The notes: generated from the sequence alone by a model not told the origin. A DNA stretch of 56,037 bases from CAVVXX01 sp052389895 (GCA_052389895.1 JBQTHM010000013.1:1-56037), one strand, 5' to 3'. Positions 44,094-51,392 are shown, counted from the stretch's first letter. Translations and numbers: made by a program.

Positions 44094-44717
44094 ATGCGAC
44101 TTTTCTGGTTCCTTTTTGCCGCGGCCCTTGGCGCAGGCCCGCCGGCTGCCGCAGCCGAATGGGGCGCGCTCGGCGCCAGCCTGGGCCTGAGCTCGGACTA
44201 TCGTTACCGCGGCATCAGCAACAACGACCGCGATCCCGCGCTTCAGGGCGAGCTCGCCTGGAGCGCCGAAGAGTGGCACGCAGGCATCTGGGCTTCCATG
44301 GTCGACTTCGACGACGGGCAAAACGCACGCCTGGAAGTGGATGTTTCCGCGGGCCGGCAAGTTACGCTGCGCGGCACAATCGTGGATCTTTCCGTTACCT
44401 ATTATAGCTATCCCTGGCGCAACCGCCCCGCGAGCGCGCCCCGCTACAGCTACGTCGAGGCGAACACCTCGGTGAGCCATTCCTGGGGCGACCTCACTTT
44501 GAGCAGCGAAGCCGCCTGGTCGCCCAACTATTTCGGCGAAACGGGAACGGGCTGGTATGCGGGCCTTGGCGCCGCCTATCGGCTCACCGACTGGCCTTCC
44601 ATAAGCGCCAATATCGGGCGCCAATGGGTCGAAGATCTCGACGCGATTCCAGGCAGCGGCTTTCCCTACACGCACTGGGACGCGGGCCTGACAGCAAGTT
44701 TGGAGCAATTCTGGTAG
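44094..44717 (+). pseudogene. TorF-family porin, 5' part, interrupted by a mobile element
   Basis: This is the N-terminal 206-residue part of an outer-membrane porin of the TorF/Gcw_chp type. It has a signal peptide (MRLFWFLFAAALGAGPPAAAA) followed by GASLGLSSDYRYRGISNNDRDPALQGELAW, the typical opening strand, and alternating beta-strands. The frame runs into the element at 44713, where the terminal repeat supplies one Trp codon and then TAG. The missing strands are found after the element (47568-47689). Joined, the two parts make a 246-residue frame with no shift, so the insertion may be recent. The truncated product probably does not fold as a barrel. Confidence 0.88.
44705..44712. repeat. 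left copy of 8-bp target-site duplication
   Basis: GCAATTCT lies directly before the left terminal repeat and is repeated exactly after the right one at 47560-47567. An 8-bp duplication fits IS1-family transposition. Confidence 0.92.
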
Positions 44718-44730
44718 TGTCCTAATTTGA
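44713..44730 (+). repeat. left terminal inverted repeat (IRL)
   Basis: GGTAGTGTCCTAATTTGA matches the reverse complement of 47542-47559 at all 18 positions; the match ends there. On the minus strand it contains TCA-AAT-TAG, the last two codons and stop of the adjacent passenger gene. Confidence 0.95.
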
Positions 44731-45009
44731 TTTTGGCTTAGACCCTTGAATGAAACCCTTTTGCTGATAGGCCGCAATGCAGGCCTTTATTCCGAGCGTC
44801 TCACTTGCAGTATCAGGCACGCCTTCTTCACGATGACAGCGAACCTTTTCCCCTGTGGTGGGGTTGTAAAGTCCGACCGACTCCAACGTCCAATGGAGTG
44901 GCCATCCCCCATAGAAGTTTGCCAGCAGCACTTTGAGAACGATGCCAATAAAGAGGATAGCCACGGCGAACAGCGACAAGACCCAAAGCCATATGCGCCG
45001 CTTAGCCAT
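44722..45009 (-). CDS. passenger gene: small single-pass membrane protein
   Basis: The product has 95 residues with one membrane helix (IWLWVLSLFAVAILFIGIVLKVLL, about 6-29). A short outside domain with two cysteines follows (YNPTTGEKVRCHREEGVPDTASETLGIKACIAAYQQKG). The ATG overlaps the transposase stop by 8 bp, so the two are probably translated together. The reading frame ends Ser-Asn-stop, with these codons lying inside the left terminal repeat. I recognise no family. The overlap and position suggest it is a fixed part of the element rather than random cargo. Confidence 0.75.
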   Translation of the reverse strand: MAKRRIWLWVLSLFAVAILFIGIVLKVLLANFYGGWPLHWTLESVGLYNPTTGEKVRCHREEGVPDTASETLGIKACIAAYQQKGFIQGSKPKSN

Positions 45010-45826
45010 CCGCTCTTTCCACCAATTCCTGCAACGTCCACAGCCTATCAGATACCCCCGCCGCCATAGCAGGGGTAACACGAAGGCTCCGGTGCGTCCG
45101 CACGAAATTGTAGTGCGCGAAATGCAAAGAGACCGCCGCTCGCAAGTTCTCAATCTTCTTTGAGAATGCGTTGGTTAGTCTCGTAAAACGGCGCATCTGC
45201 ATCCGCATGGTGAGGTTTTGCCTCTCCACAAGGCTGGTCGAGATGTGCCGGTGATCGGGGCTTCCTGCGATGACCGTGCGCGCCGCGCCTGTCACGCGCG
45301 GAGGGGCATAACGCCCCGGACCGATGGGCTCTACATCGTAGAATTTAACGATCTGCCCGTAGTCCACGTCGGCACCGAACGCTCGCTCAACGGCGTCAAT
45401 GTAAGTATTCAGTGAGTCGGATGAGATTTGGACGCGATTAGCAACCCGTCCGGAAAGGTCCATCATAAACGCAACGGCGTTCTCACGGGTTCGCTTACCA
45501 ACTCGGTACGCAGGGACCAGCTTTGTGTCGGGGTCAAGCGCCACAAACGTCCATTGGTCGCCAAGACGCTGGCGGTCATCGCCGGGGCGAAGGCGGGCCT
45601 GTTTCTTGCCCACATACCCCCATAGCTCGTCCACCTGTATGCGCTGACAGCGAAGGTCCCGCATCTTGTCATCCATGATCTTCGCGCACCCTTGGCCAAC
45701 CTCAACTAGAAGGCGGCAAATCGTATCGCGGTGAATACCCGTCATACGCTCGGTAGAGCGGATGGAATTGCCCTCAACCAAGCAGGTCACGGCTTGCGTT
45801 CGGCATCCTATCGAAAGGCGGTTCAT
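45002..45826 (-). CDS. IS1-family transposase
   Basis: This 274-residue transposase has an N-terminal helix-turn-helix region (about 8-45: CRTQAVTCLVEGNSIRSTERMTGIHRDTICRLL) and a DDE domain. The likely catalytic residues are D66 in QVDELWGYVG, D137 in ISSDSLNTY and E201 in SLVERQNLTMRM. The C-terminal block RFTRLTNAFSKKIENL with THRSLRVTPAMAAGV is typical of single-frame IS1-type transposases. The frame appears intact. ATG 45826 is preferred over 45859 because it starts the family N-terminus (MNRL) and follows GGAAACGCT. Confidence 0.92.
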   Translation of the reverse strand: MNRLSIGCRTQAVTCLVEGNSIRSTERMTGIHRDTICRLLVEVGQGCAKIMDDKMRDLRCQRIQVDELWGYVGKKQARLRPGDDRQRLGDQWTFVALDPDTKLVPAYRVGKRTRENAVAFMMDLSGRVANRVQISSDSLNTYIDAVERAFGADVDYGQIVKFYDVEPIGPGRYAPPRVTGAARTVIAGSPDHRHISTSLVERQNLTMRMQMRRFTRLTNAFSKKIENLRAAVSLHFAHYNFVRTHRSLRVTPAMAAGVSDRLWTLQELVERADG

Positions 45827-45852
45827 AGCGTTTCCAATGCTCCGGTCTATCC

Positions 45853-45882
45853 TTGACAATCATATGCCATAGCCATTACATT
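45853..45882 (+). promoter_or_regulatory. candidate promoter of the plus-strand passenger operon
   Basis: A perfect -35 TTGACA (45853-45858) is followed after 18 bp by TACATT (45877-45882), in the 98-bp AT-rich gap between the divergent transposase and ATPase genes. A weaker minus-strand pair (TTGACT and TATGAT, 19 bp apart) overlaps it. Confidence 0.5.
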
Positions 45883-45896
45883 CAGTCAAGCTAAAG

Positions 45897-45926
45897 TTTA
45901 CAATCAAGTGAGTAAGGCTTTACAAT
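45897..45926 (+). repeat. direct repeat TTTACAAT at the start of the HTH-ATPase gene
   Basis: TTTACAAT occurs at 45897-45904 and again at 45919-45926, the second copy covering the first two bases of the ATG. The copies are 22 bp apart, about two helical turns, and lie between the candidate -10 and the start codon. They are a possible binding site for the winged-helix domain of the encoded protein (inference). Confidence 0.45.
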
Positions 45927-47031
45927 GGCAAGGCCAAGCCGAGAAAATCCAGAGGTGCGCGAATTTTTATTGCGCAATATGGAGGCTCATCCGCACGATA
46001 TTGCTGCCGCCGCAGGTAAGCAGTTCGGCCTATCACGCCCCGCAATCAATAATTATCTGAAGCGTCTTGAGGCGGTGGGCCTAATTGCTGCGTCTGGCAA
46101 GACTAAGGCTCGTCGGTACTCGCTTAAAGTTCTCGCCGACAACACGACAATTCTGCCAATTACGAAGGGCATCTACGAGAGCGATGTCTGGGTGAAATTT
46201 ATTGCGCCTCACGTTCGGGACCTAAAACCGAATGTCGAAGCGATTTGTCTCTATGCCTTTACAGAAATCTTCAACAACGTGATTGATCACTCCCAGAGTA
46301 GTGATGCAATCATCTCATATGAACAAACCTACACAACGACCAAAATAACCATCATGGATCATGGTGTGGGGATTTTTGAAAAATTGCAGAAGGACTTCAA
46401 TTTGCCGGATGCCAGAACCGCACTTCTGGAGTTGTCGAAGGGTAAATTAACGTCTGATGCAACACGCCATACAGGAGAAGGAATCTTCTTTACGTCAAGA
46501 ATGCTCGATCAGTTCTCAATCTTGTCAGGTAATCTCTATTATCGGCGTAAGCGGCAAGAGGATTGGGGTTGGCTAATCGAGACTGACAACATCGCTGAAT
46601 ACACTCAGGGCACCTTTGTAACCATGATGATTGCTACCGATGCCAATTGGACAACTCAGCAAGTTTTTGAAAAATACAGCGAGGATGTGCACGACGATGG
46701 AGCGCCCCTGTTTGTCAAAACGCATGTTCCAATTGCGTTGGGCAAGTACGGCAATGAACAGCTAGTATCTCGGTCTCAAGCAAAACGCATTCTTGCTCGC
46801 TTTGACCGGTTTCAAGAGGTATTTCTTGACTTCGGTGGTGTTGAGACAATCGGGCAGGCTTTTGCCGACGAAATCTTTAGAGTGTATCGCACTCAAAATC
46901 CCAACATCCGGATTGTAGCAATCCACACCAGTCCAGAAGTTGACCGGATGATCCGGCACGTCCAACAACATGGCGCAGAACCTGCGCCTGCACAGCTTGA
47001 ATTGTTGCCACAAGCCAAGGCCAATGGTTGA
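45925..47031 (+). CDS. passenger gene: winged-helix / GHKL ATPase / STAS-like (DUF4325) fusion protein
   Basis: This 368-residue protein has three parts. Residues 1-70 form a winged helix (VREFLLRNMEAHPHDIAAAAGKQFGLSRPAINNYLKRLEAVGLI). Residues about 85-240 form a histidine-kinase-like ATPase fold, with the N box E114-N117-N118 (FTEIFNNVIDHS), the G1 box D145-HGVG and the G2 box GEGIF at 184-188. Residues about 263-345 match the STAS-like DUF4325 domain (VSRSQAKRILARF, EVFLDFGGVETIGQAFADEIFRV). No phosphoacceptor kinase domain is present. By analogy with SpoIIAB/SpoIIAA-type partner switches it may combine ATP-dependent switching with DNA binding. It is AT-richer than the host. The next gene overlaps it by 8 bp. 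Confidence 0.88.
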   Translation: MARPSRENPEVREFLLRNMEAHPHDIAAAAGKQFGLSRPAINNYLKRLEAVGLIAASGKTKARRYSLKVLADNTTILPITKGIYESDVWVKFIAPHVRDLKPNVEAICLYAFTEIFNNVIDHSQSSDAIISYEQTYTTTKITIMDHGVGIFEKLQKDFNLPDARTALLELSKGKLTSDATRHTGEGIFFTSRMLDQFSILSGNLYYRRKRQEDWGWLIETDNIAEYTQGTFVTMMIATDANWTTQQVFEKYSEDVHDDGAPLFVKTHVPIALGKYGNEQLVSRSQAKRILARFDRFQEVFLDFGGVETIGQAFADEIFRVYRTQNPNIRIVAIHTSPEVDRMIRHVQQHGAEPAPAQLELLPQAKANG

Positions 47032-47326
47032 CGTATCGCCAGCCGAATTAAGGCACGCTGTCGAGGCCCAACACGGCGGCACGGCCACGCTCGTCCAATC
47101 CGTTCCTATCCGAGAGACATTCGAGGGCAAGCGCGTCTGGGAAGGCGTGGTCCACGTCTTTGACCTTGCAGGCCATCCCAAAGCCACCCGCGCCTATGCG
47201 TGGTCATCGCCCATTGAGGGAAGCACCAAACGCCGGTTCTTTGCCGTGCTGGCGATACCGCCCGTCACGTCGCCTGTGGAGGCTGTGAGGGCGGCTATTG
47301 TGGCGGAGCAGAGGGCAAACAAATGA
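47024..47326 (+). CDS. passenger gene: small protein of unknown function
   Basis: The product has 100 residues with no membrane segment. It contains TATLVQSVPIRETFEGKRVWEGVVHVFDLAGHPKATRAYAWSSP, a compact alpha/beta-like stretch, then FFAVLAIPPVTSPVEAVRAAIVAEQ. I recognise no family. Its start overlaps the end of the ATPase gene by 8 bp and its stop overlaps the start of the next gene (ATGA at 47323). The three are thus probably cotranslated. G+C content is nearer to the host than that of the ATPase gene. Confidence 0.7.
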   Translation: MVDVSPAELRHAVEAQHGGTATLVQSVPIRETFEGKRVWEGVVHVFDLAGHPKATRAYAWSSPIEGSTKRRFFAVLAIPPVTSPVEAVRAAIVAEQRANK

Positions 47327-47550
47327 GTCGTCGGCTTGGAAAAAGGGAGCGGCTAGCCAAGCGAGCCAAAGCCGCGAAGGCATCTCAAAAACAGGCACGT
47401 AAAGAGGCGGCAAAAAAGCAGAAAGCTGAAGAGAAAGCGCTCACACGTGCTTGGAGCAAGGCAAGATCAGCCCTTCAACTTGGCTATGACCGCCCTGTGA
47501 ATCGACAAGCAGCCAAGGACCTTAGCCGTGCGCGTCGGGATTCAAATTAG
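47323..47550 (+). CDS. passenger gene: small Lys/Ala/Arg-rich basic protein
   Basis: This 75-residue protein is strongly basic, with a long helical, coiled-coil-prone N-terminal half (KRERLAKRAKAAKASQKQA, KEAAKKQKAEEKA) and a C-terminal part ending ARRDSN. It could bind nucleic acid (inference from charge). The start overlaps the preceding stop by 4 bp. The stop TAG (47548-47550) lies inside the right terminal repeat, mirroring the left end of the element. Confidence 0.65.
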   Translation: MSRRLGKRERLAKRAKAAKASQKQARKEAAKKQKAEEKALTRAWSKARSALQLGYDRPVNRQAAKDLSRARRDSN

Positions 47551-47559
47551 GACACTACC
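47542..47559 (-). repeat. right terminal inverted repeat (IRR)
   Basis: TCAAATTAGGACACTACC is the exact reverse complement of 44713-44730. It provides the Ser-Asn-stop codons of the Lys-rich passenger gene. Confidence 0.95.
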
Positions 47560-47567
47560 GCAATTCT
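47560..47567. repeat. right copy of 8-bp target-site duplication
   Basis: GCAATTCT, identical to 44705-44712, directly follows the right terminal repeat and re-enters the porin sequence. Confidence 0.92.
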
Positions 47568-47689
47568 CGCTCGACCTCAGGTATGTAGACACGAGCCTTT
47601 CGCGCGCCGAGTGCCTGATTGGCGCGGGAGCAAAAGATTGGTGCCAAGCGGGGGCCGTCGCCACGCTGACCTATTCGATGGGGGAGTAA
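47560..47689 (+). pseudogene. TorF-family porin, 3' part
   Basis: This is the remainder of the porin interrupted at 44713. In the restored frame it reads SLDLRYVDTSLSRAECLIG, then GAKDWCQAGAVATLTYSMGE and TAA at 47687-47689. It supplies the last two beta-strands and a pair of cysteines. It has no start codon or ribosome site of its own. Confidence 0.88.
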
Positions 47690-47790
47690 TTTCTTTCGCG
47701 TAAACCATGCGGATAGGCTCGCACTGACGCCACGATAGGGCTATGGTTCCTTAACCAGTTCGGGGCTGCGTTGGGTGGGGGAGTAGGCGC

Positions 47791-48384
47791 ATGGCTGTCG
47801 CGCCGGCGTTCGCAAACAGTGATGTGCGCCGCAATGGCGTGTCCGCCGCCGCCACCCGTGTCTGGATCGCAGGCCTCGCCATTCTGCTCGCGCCCGCTAT
47901 CGCAGCATGGGCCTTGCGGGGCATCGGTTTCATCCTGCAATGCGACCCTGCCGCGGCATCCTGCCTGGGCGAGCCTTTCGACACCGTGCTGGCCGCGGCG
48001 CTGCGCGGTTCGCTCGATCTGGCATGGTTCGTCAGCACGACGGTTCCGCTCGCGCTCGGCATTGTCTTTTTGGCGGCCATGGCCGCGATCATCGCGTTGC
48101 GTCCGGTATCCGCCGGACTGACGGTTCTGATCGCGCCGCTCGCCGTACTGCTCCTGCCAATCCTATTGATAAACGCTACGCGCTATGACGGCTGCCAGAT
48201 CAACGCGGACGGGCTGGGCGAGTGCACCGTATGGGGCCAGCCCATGGGCATGAGCTTCCATTCCGCCGAGATCGCGCCGCAATTCATTTACACCTATGCG
48301 CCGCTGGCCGTTTCCGGCGCGGTCGTCATCGGGCTGCTTGGCGCCATCGTGCTGTGGGGCAGCAAGCAGATGAAGAAGGCGTGA
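47791..48384 (+). CDS. uncharacterised four-helix membrane protein
   Basis: The product has 197 residues and about four membrane segments (TRVWIAGLAILLAPAIAAWAL, LALGIVFLAAMAAIIALRP, LTVLIAPLAVLLLPILLI, LAVSGAVVIGLLGAIVLW). The loops are short. One loop holds cysteines (QCDPAAASCLG), and another pair occurs in DGCQINADGLGECTVWG, suggesting disulfides on the periplasmic side. RBS GGGGGAG is 8 bp upstream. I recognise no family. Confidence 0.72.
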   Translation: MAVAPAFANSDVRRNGVSAAATRVWIAGLAILLAPAIAAWALRGIGFILQCDPAAASCLGEPFDTVLAAALRGSLDLAWFVSTTVPLALGIVFLAAMAAIIALRPVSAGLTVLIAPLAVLLLPILLINATRYDGCQINADGLGECTVWGQPMGMSFHSAEIAPQFIYTYAPLAVSGAVVIGLLGAIVLWGSKQMKKA

Positions 48385-48388
48385 GCCC

Positions 48389-48742
48389 TCAGACGTAGGG
48401 CTTGCTGTCCACCGCGGCGAGAATGCCCTTGATCGTGCGGTAGAGATACCAAACGAAAAGCGCGACGAGGATGAGAAATCCAAGGCCCAGCATCCAGATG
48501 GTCAGGACGCCGACGATGAAGCCGATGAGCGCCACCCAGAAAACGGAAATCAGATTGTCGAGGTGGCTTTCCCATCGTGTGCCGCGCGCATCGCCCTTCT
48601 TCACATAGGCGATAATGACGCCGATCACCGCGGTGATGCCCGAAAACAGCGCCACGAAATACAGCACGTAGCAGACGATGGTGAGCGTGCGCAGATCGCT
48701 GACGGTTGCGGCCGATGCGGGCGATGCCTGGCTTTCGGTCAT
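48389..48742 (-). CDS. DUF4870/COG3671-like membrane protein
   Basis: This 117-residue protein has three membrane segments. The arrangement is that of DUF4870-type proteins: a first helix (LTIVCYVLYFVALFSGITAVIGVIIAYVKKGDA), then WESHLDNLISVFWVALIGFIVGVLTIWM and LGFLILVALFVWYLYRTIKGILAAVDSKPY. The function is unknown. It is convergent with the preceding four-helix protein gene, 4 bp apart. Confidence 0.75.
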   Translation of the reverse strand: MTESQASPASAATVSDLRTLTIVCYVLYFVALFSGITAVIGVIIAYVKKGDARGTRWESHLDNLISVFWVALIGFIVGVLTIWMLGLGFLILVALFVWYLYRTIKGILAAVDSKPYV

Positions 48743-48802
48743 GGCTTTCCCTCGCGTTCGCCCATGTTGGGCCTGACGGCGCCTCTGTCAATGCGGCGCC
48801 GA

Positions 48803-49573
48803 TCAAATTCCCGCGTACCAGTTATAGCCGCGGTCTTCCCAATAACCGCCCTTGCCGCCCTCGATACGGGCGAAGCTTTCCACCAGCTCGATGCGCATGA
48901 CGTATTTCGCCATCTTGTAACCCAGCTGGCGTTCGGCGCGCAGGCGGACAGGCGCGCCATGCGCGACGGGCAAAATTTCGCCGTTCAGTTCATAGGCAAG
49001 CATCGTTTGCGGATGCACGGCTTCGAGCATGTCGAGGCTTTCGTAATAGCGCGGCGCATCGGGCGAGCGGCCCATCGGATCGGCACAGTAGAACACGACG
49101 TAGCGCGCCGCGGGTTTCGGGTCTGCCGCGGCGAGCACAAGAGCAAGCGGCACGCCTTTCCATTCGCCGATGCAGCTCCAGCCTTCGACGCAATCGTGGC
49201 GCGTGATCTGCGCGCGCGATGGCATGGCGTGCAAGGCGGCCAGCGAAAGCGACAGCGGACGTTCGACCAGGCCGTTCACTTCCAGGCGCCAATCGCGAAA
49301 ACCGTTGGCGGAGAGCGCCTGGTATTCCGGATTCACCGGATTTCGTGTGCCGTTGGCGCGGAACACCGGCGATATGTCGGCCCGGCTGAATTCCCGCGCC
49401 AGCGCGCGGCTTCCCGCGAAGGCGCGCTGCACACGGCGCGTGAGACCCTCGGCGCTTTGAAGCAGGTTGCGGCCCCAAAGGCTGTGCGAGATGCGATCAC
49501 AGCCGGAAAGCGCCAGCAGCCCCAGCACGGCGCCGCCGCGGGCCAGAAACGCACGGCGGTTCGCCTCAGCCAC
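48803..49573 (-). CDS. molybdopterin-dependent oxidoreductase, sulfite-oxidase/MsrP-like fold
   Basis: This 256-residue protein is exported, probably by Tat (NRRAFLA then GGAVLGLLALSGC, which could also be a lipobox). The oxidoreductase molybdopterin domain shows ALHAMPSRAQITRHDCVEGWSCIGEWKGVPL, where Cys in HDCVEGW is the expected molybdenum ligand, and ELNGEILPVAHGAPVRLRAERQLGYKMAKYVMRIE near the end. It overlaps the 3' end of the cytochrome b gene by 8 bp. By analogy with MsrPQ-type pairs, the cytochrome could donate electrons, but the substrate is unknown. Confidence 0.88.
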   Translation of the reverse strand: MAEANRRAFLARGGAVLGLLALSGCDRISHSLWGRNLLQSAEGLTRRVQRAFAGSRALAREFSRADISPVFRANGTRNPVNPEYQALSANGFRDWRLEVNGLVERPLSLSLAALHAMPSRAQITRHDCVEGWSCIGEWKGVPLALVLAAADPKPAARYVVFYCADPMGRSPDAPRYYESLDMLEAVHPQTMLAYELNGEILPVAHGAPVRLRAERQLGYKMAKYVMRIELVESFARIEGGKGGYWEDRGYNWYAGI

Positions 49574-50435
49574 TGGCGTTCTTCTCTACCGCATAGCGGC
49601 CGGTGATCATCGAGCGCAGATTGTTCCAGGCGCCCGACAGCACGACCATTGCGTTGTGAATGATGAAGAACGCCACGAAGGCGAAGGCGCAGATGAAATG
49701 AATGGTGCGGGCACTTTGGCGGCCGCCGAACATCCAGTCGAGCTCGGGAAAAGCGGCGTTAATCGTAGGCGACATGGTGAGGCCCGTGAGCACGATGAGC
49801 GGGCCCAGAATGAATATGACAAGGAAGTAGGTGATTTTCTGCAGGGCGTTGTAGCGCTTCGCCGCTTCGCCATGGGGAAAGCGCAGCTTGGCATGCTCGA
49901 CGATTTCGTGCGGCAGCGCGCGGATGTCGCGCCAGCGCGGCCACAGATCGCGGAAATGCCCGCTGGCGAAGGCGTAAGCCGCGAAGGCGACGCCGTTGAT
50001 CACAAAGAGCCAGGCGAAAAAGAAATGCCAGTGACGCCCCAGGGCGAGCCATTGCGGGCCGGGGAGTGTCGCCCATGAGGGAAAGCCGCGCGCCGTCATG
50101 CGGCCGTTGACCTCGGAGGCGCCAAGAATGCCCGTAGTGTCGAAGGTCCACCCGCCGATTCGCGTTATGCCGCGCAAACCGCCAGCGCCATCCGGCACCG
50201 CGTGCGATGCGAGCGCGGGACGCGCAAAATCAGAATCGTGGCCCCAGTAAAGCGCGGGATGCGCGTTGAAGATTTGCAGCCCGCTCATCAACATCACGAG
50301 CAGGACAGCCGCGTTCATCCAGTGCGTCACGCGCACCGCAAGCGTGTGGCGGTAGAACAGGTAGCGCGGGCGGCCGGCGCGCGCGCCGGCGCCGAGATAG
50401 AGAAAATGCAGCAGCCGCGCCAGCATGCTGGTCAA
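49566..50435 (-). CDS. cytochrome b561-type membrane protein
   Basis: This 289-residue protein has four membrane segments with likely heme ligands: His in VRVTHWMNAAVLLVML, His in LGRHWHFFFAWLFVING, and His residues in ARTIHFICAFAFVAFFIIHNAMVVL. It belongs to the Ni-hydrogenase-type cytochrome b family. The start could also be ATG 50426 (MLARLLHF). It is cotranscribed with the molybdopterin oxidoreductase downstream and is its likely redox partner in the inner membrane. Confidence 0.88.
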   Translation of the reverse strand: MTSMLARLLHFLYLGAGARAGRPRYLFYRHTLAVRVTHWMNAAVLLVMLMSGLQIFNAHPALYWGHDSDFARPALASHAVPDGAGGLRGITRIGGWTFDTTGILGASEVNGRMTARGFPSWATLPGPQWLALGRHWHFFFAWLFVINGVAFAAYAFASGHFRDLWPRWRDIRALPHEIVEHAKLRFPHGEAAKRYNALQKITYFLVIFILGPLIVLTGLTMSPTINAAFPELDWMFGGRQSARTIHFICAFAFVAFFIIHNAMVVLSGAWNNLRSMITGRYAVEKNASG

Positions 50436-50647
50436 TCCTGCGCGCGCGCGCGCTGCAACGAATTCTGGCCTGCCATGTCAACCGGATCGGTTCGCCGGAC
50501 GCCCGCGGATTTCCTTGCCTGCCGCGAATCCCATGAAGGATAGCAGGTGCCGCGCGCTCCCCCCTATAATGGCAGCCTTTTCCGCCCGCCCGCGTTTACG
50601 ACGCCGGCCGGGAGGCCCCCCAACCCACAGGTGAGAGGAATAAGCCA

Positions 50648-51328
50648 ATGACAAAATTTGCAAAATTTGCCGCAGCCGCCGCGCTGGCGGCAGGCCTATT
50701 CGCCGGACCGGCCGCACAGGCCGCCGACCCGCAGGCGCTGCTCGACGACGCGACGCAGACCGTGCGCAACATGAATACGGACCGCGCCTTCGAGCCCGCG
50801 CGCGACAGCTTTCGCAACGCCAAGGCGGTGCTGATCATTCCAAATCTCGTCAAAGGCGGCTTCATCTGGGGCGCCGAAGGCGGCAACGGCGTGATGATCC
50901 AGCGCGAGGCGAAGGCACCGAGGGGCTGGGGTTCGCCCGCCTTCTACGGCCTGGGCTCGGCTTCGTTCGGATTGCAGGCGGGACTGGAAAAGGCGGAAGT
51001 GGTGCTGCTCATCATGAGCGACCGCGCGCTCAAGGGCCTGAAGCAGGGCGAGGTGAAGCTGGGCGCGGGCGCAGGACTCACCGTGGTGACGGTGGGCGCG
51101 GGCGCGGAAGCGGCGACGCCGGCCAATCTAGCGGGCGACATCATCGCCTGGACATCGGCCAAGGGCCTGTATGGCGGACTGACGCTGAGCGGATCGGTGC
51201 TGAAGCCGATGAGCGACTGGAACAACCAGTACTACGGCGGAACGCCCACGCTGAACGACATCCTGCACGGCAAGGTGAAGAACAAGGCCGCGTCGGGGTT
51301 CAAGCGGGCCGTGGCGGGGGTGAGGTAG
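50648..51328 (+). CDS. secreted SYLF (YSC84-type) lipid-binding domain protein
   Basis: This 226-residue protein has a signal peptide (KFAAAAALAAGLFAGPAAQA) and a SYLF domain covering nearly all the rest: SFRNAKAVLIIPNLVKGGFIWGAEGGNGVMI, GWGSPAFYGLGSASFGLQAGLEKAEVVLLIMSDRAL, GLTVVTVGAGAEAATPANLAGDIIAWTSAKGLYGGLTLSGSVLKP. Eukaryotic SYLF domains bind phosphoinositides; the bacterial role is unclear. RBS AGAGGAA is upstream, and TATAAT at 50565-50570 is a candidate -10. Confidence 0.9.
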   Translation: MTKFAKFAAAAALAAGLFAGPAAQAADPQALLDDATQTVRNMNTDRAFEPARDSFRNAKAVLIIPNLVKGGFIWGAEGGNGVMIQREAKAPRGWGSPAFYGLGSASFGLQAGLEKAEVVLLIMSDRALKGLKQGEVKLGAGAGLTVVTVGAGAEAATPANLAGDIIAWTSAKGLYGGLTLSGSVLKPMSDWNNQYYGGTPTLNDILHGKVKNKAASGFKRAVAGVR

Positions 51329-51392
51329 TAGTGCCAGACTACGCGCAAGGCCGCGCCCTCATGTAAGCGCAGTTATTTTTTTGCAGTTGTTA

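Larger units (their letters stand above)
44713..47559. mobile_element. 2,847-bp IS1-family element with passenger genes
   Basis: The element is bounded by 18-bp perfect inverted repeats (GGTAGTGTCCTAATTTGA) and flanked by the 8-bp duplication GCAATTCT. It encodes an IS1-type DDE transposase and a small membrane protein on the minus strand. On the plus strand it encodes a winged-helix/GHKL/STAS-like protein and two small proteins. A plain IS1-family element needs only about a third of this length. The ATPase gene is clearly poorer in G+C than the host: one 60-base line, 46141-46200, is 45% G+C, against 72% for 29581-29640 in sdhA. The element therefore looks like a transporter-type IS with cargo acquired elsewhere. 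Confidence 0.92.

Noticed and set aside
45218..45625. Small plus-strand open frames opposite the transposase
   Set aside because: They are antisense shadows of an intact transposase and have no ribosome sites or recognisable motifs.
47024..47550. Toxin-antitoxin pair formed by the two small passenger genes
   Set aside because: The sizes and overlap fit, but neither protein has a recognisable toxin fold or antitoxin DNA-binding domain, so there is no positive support.
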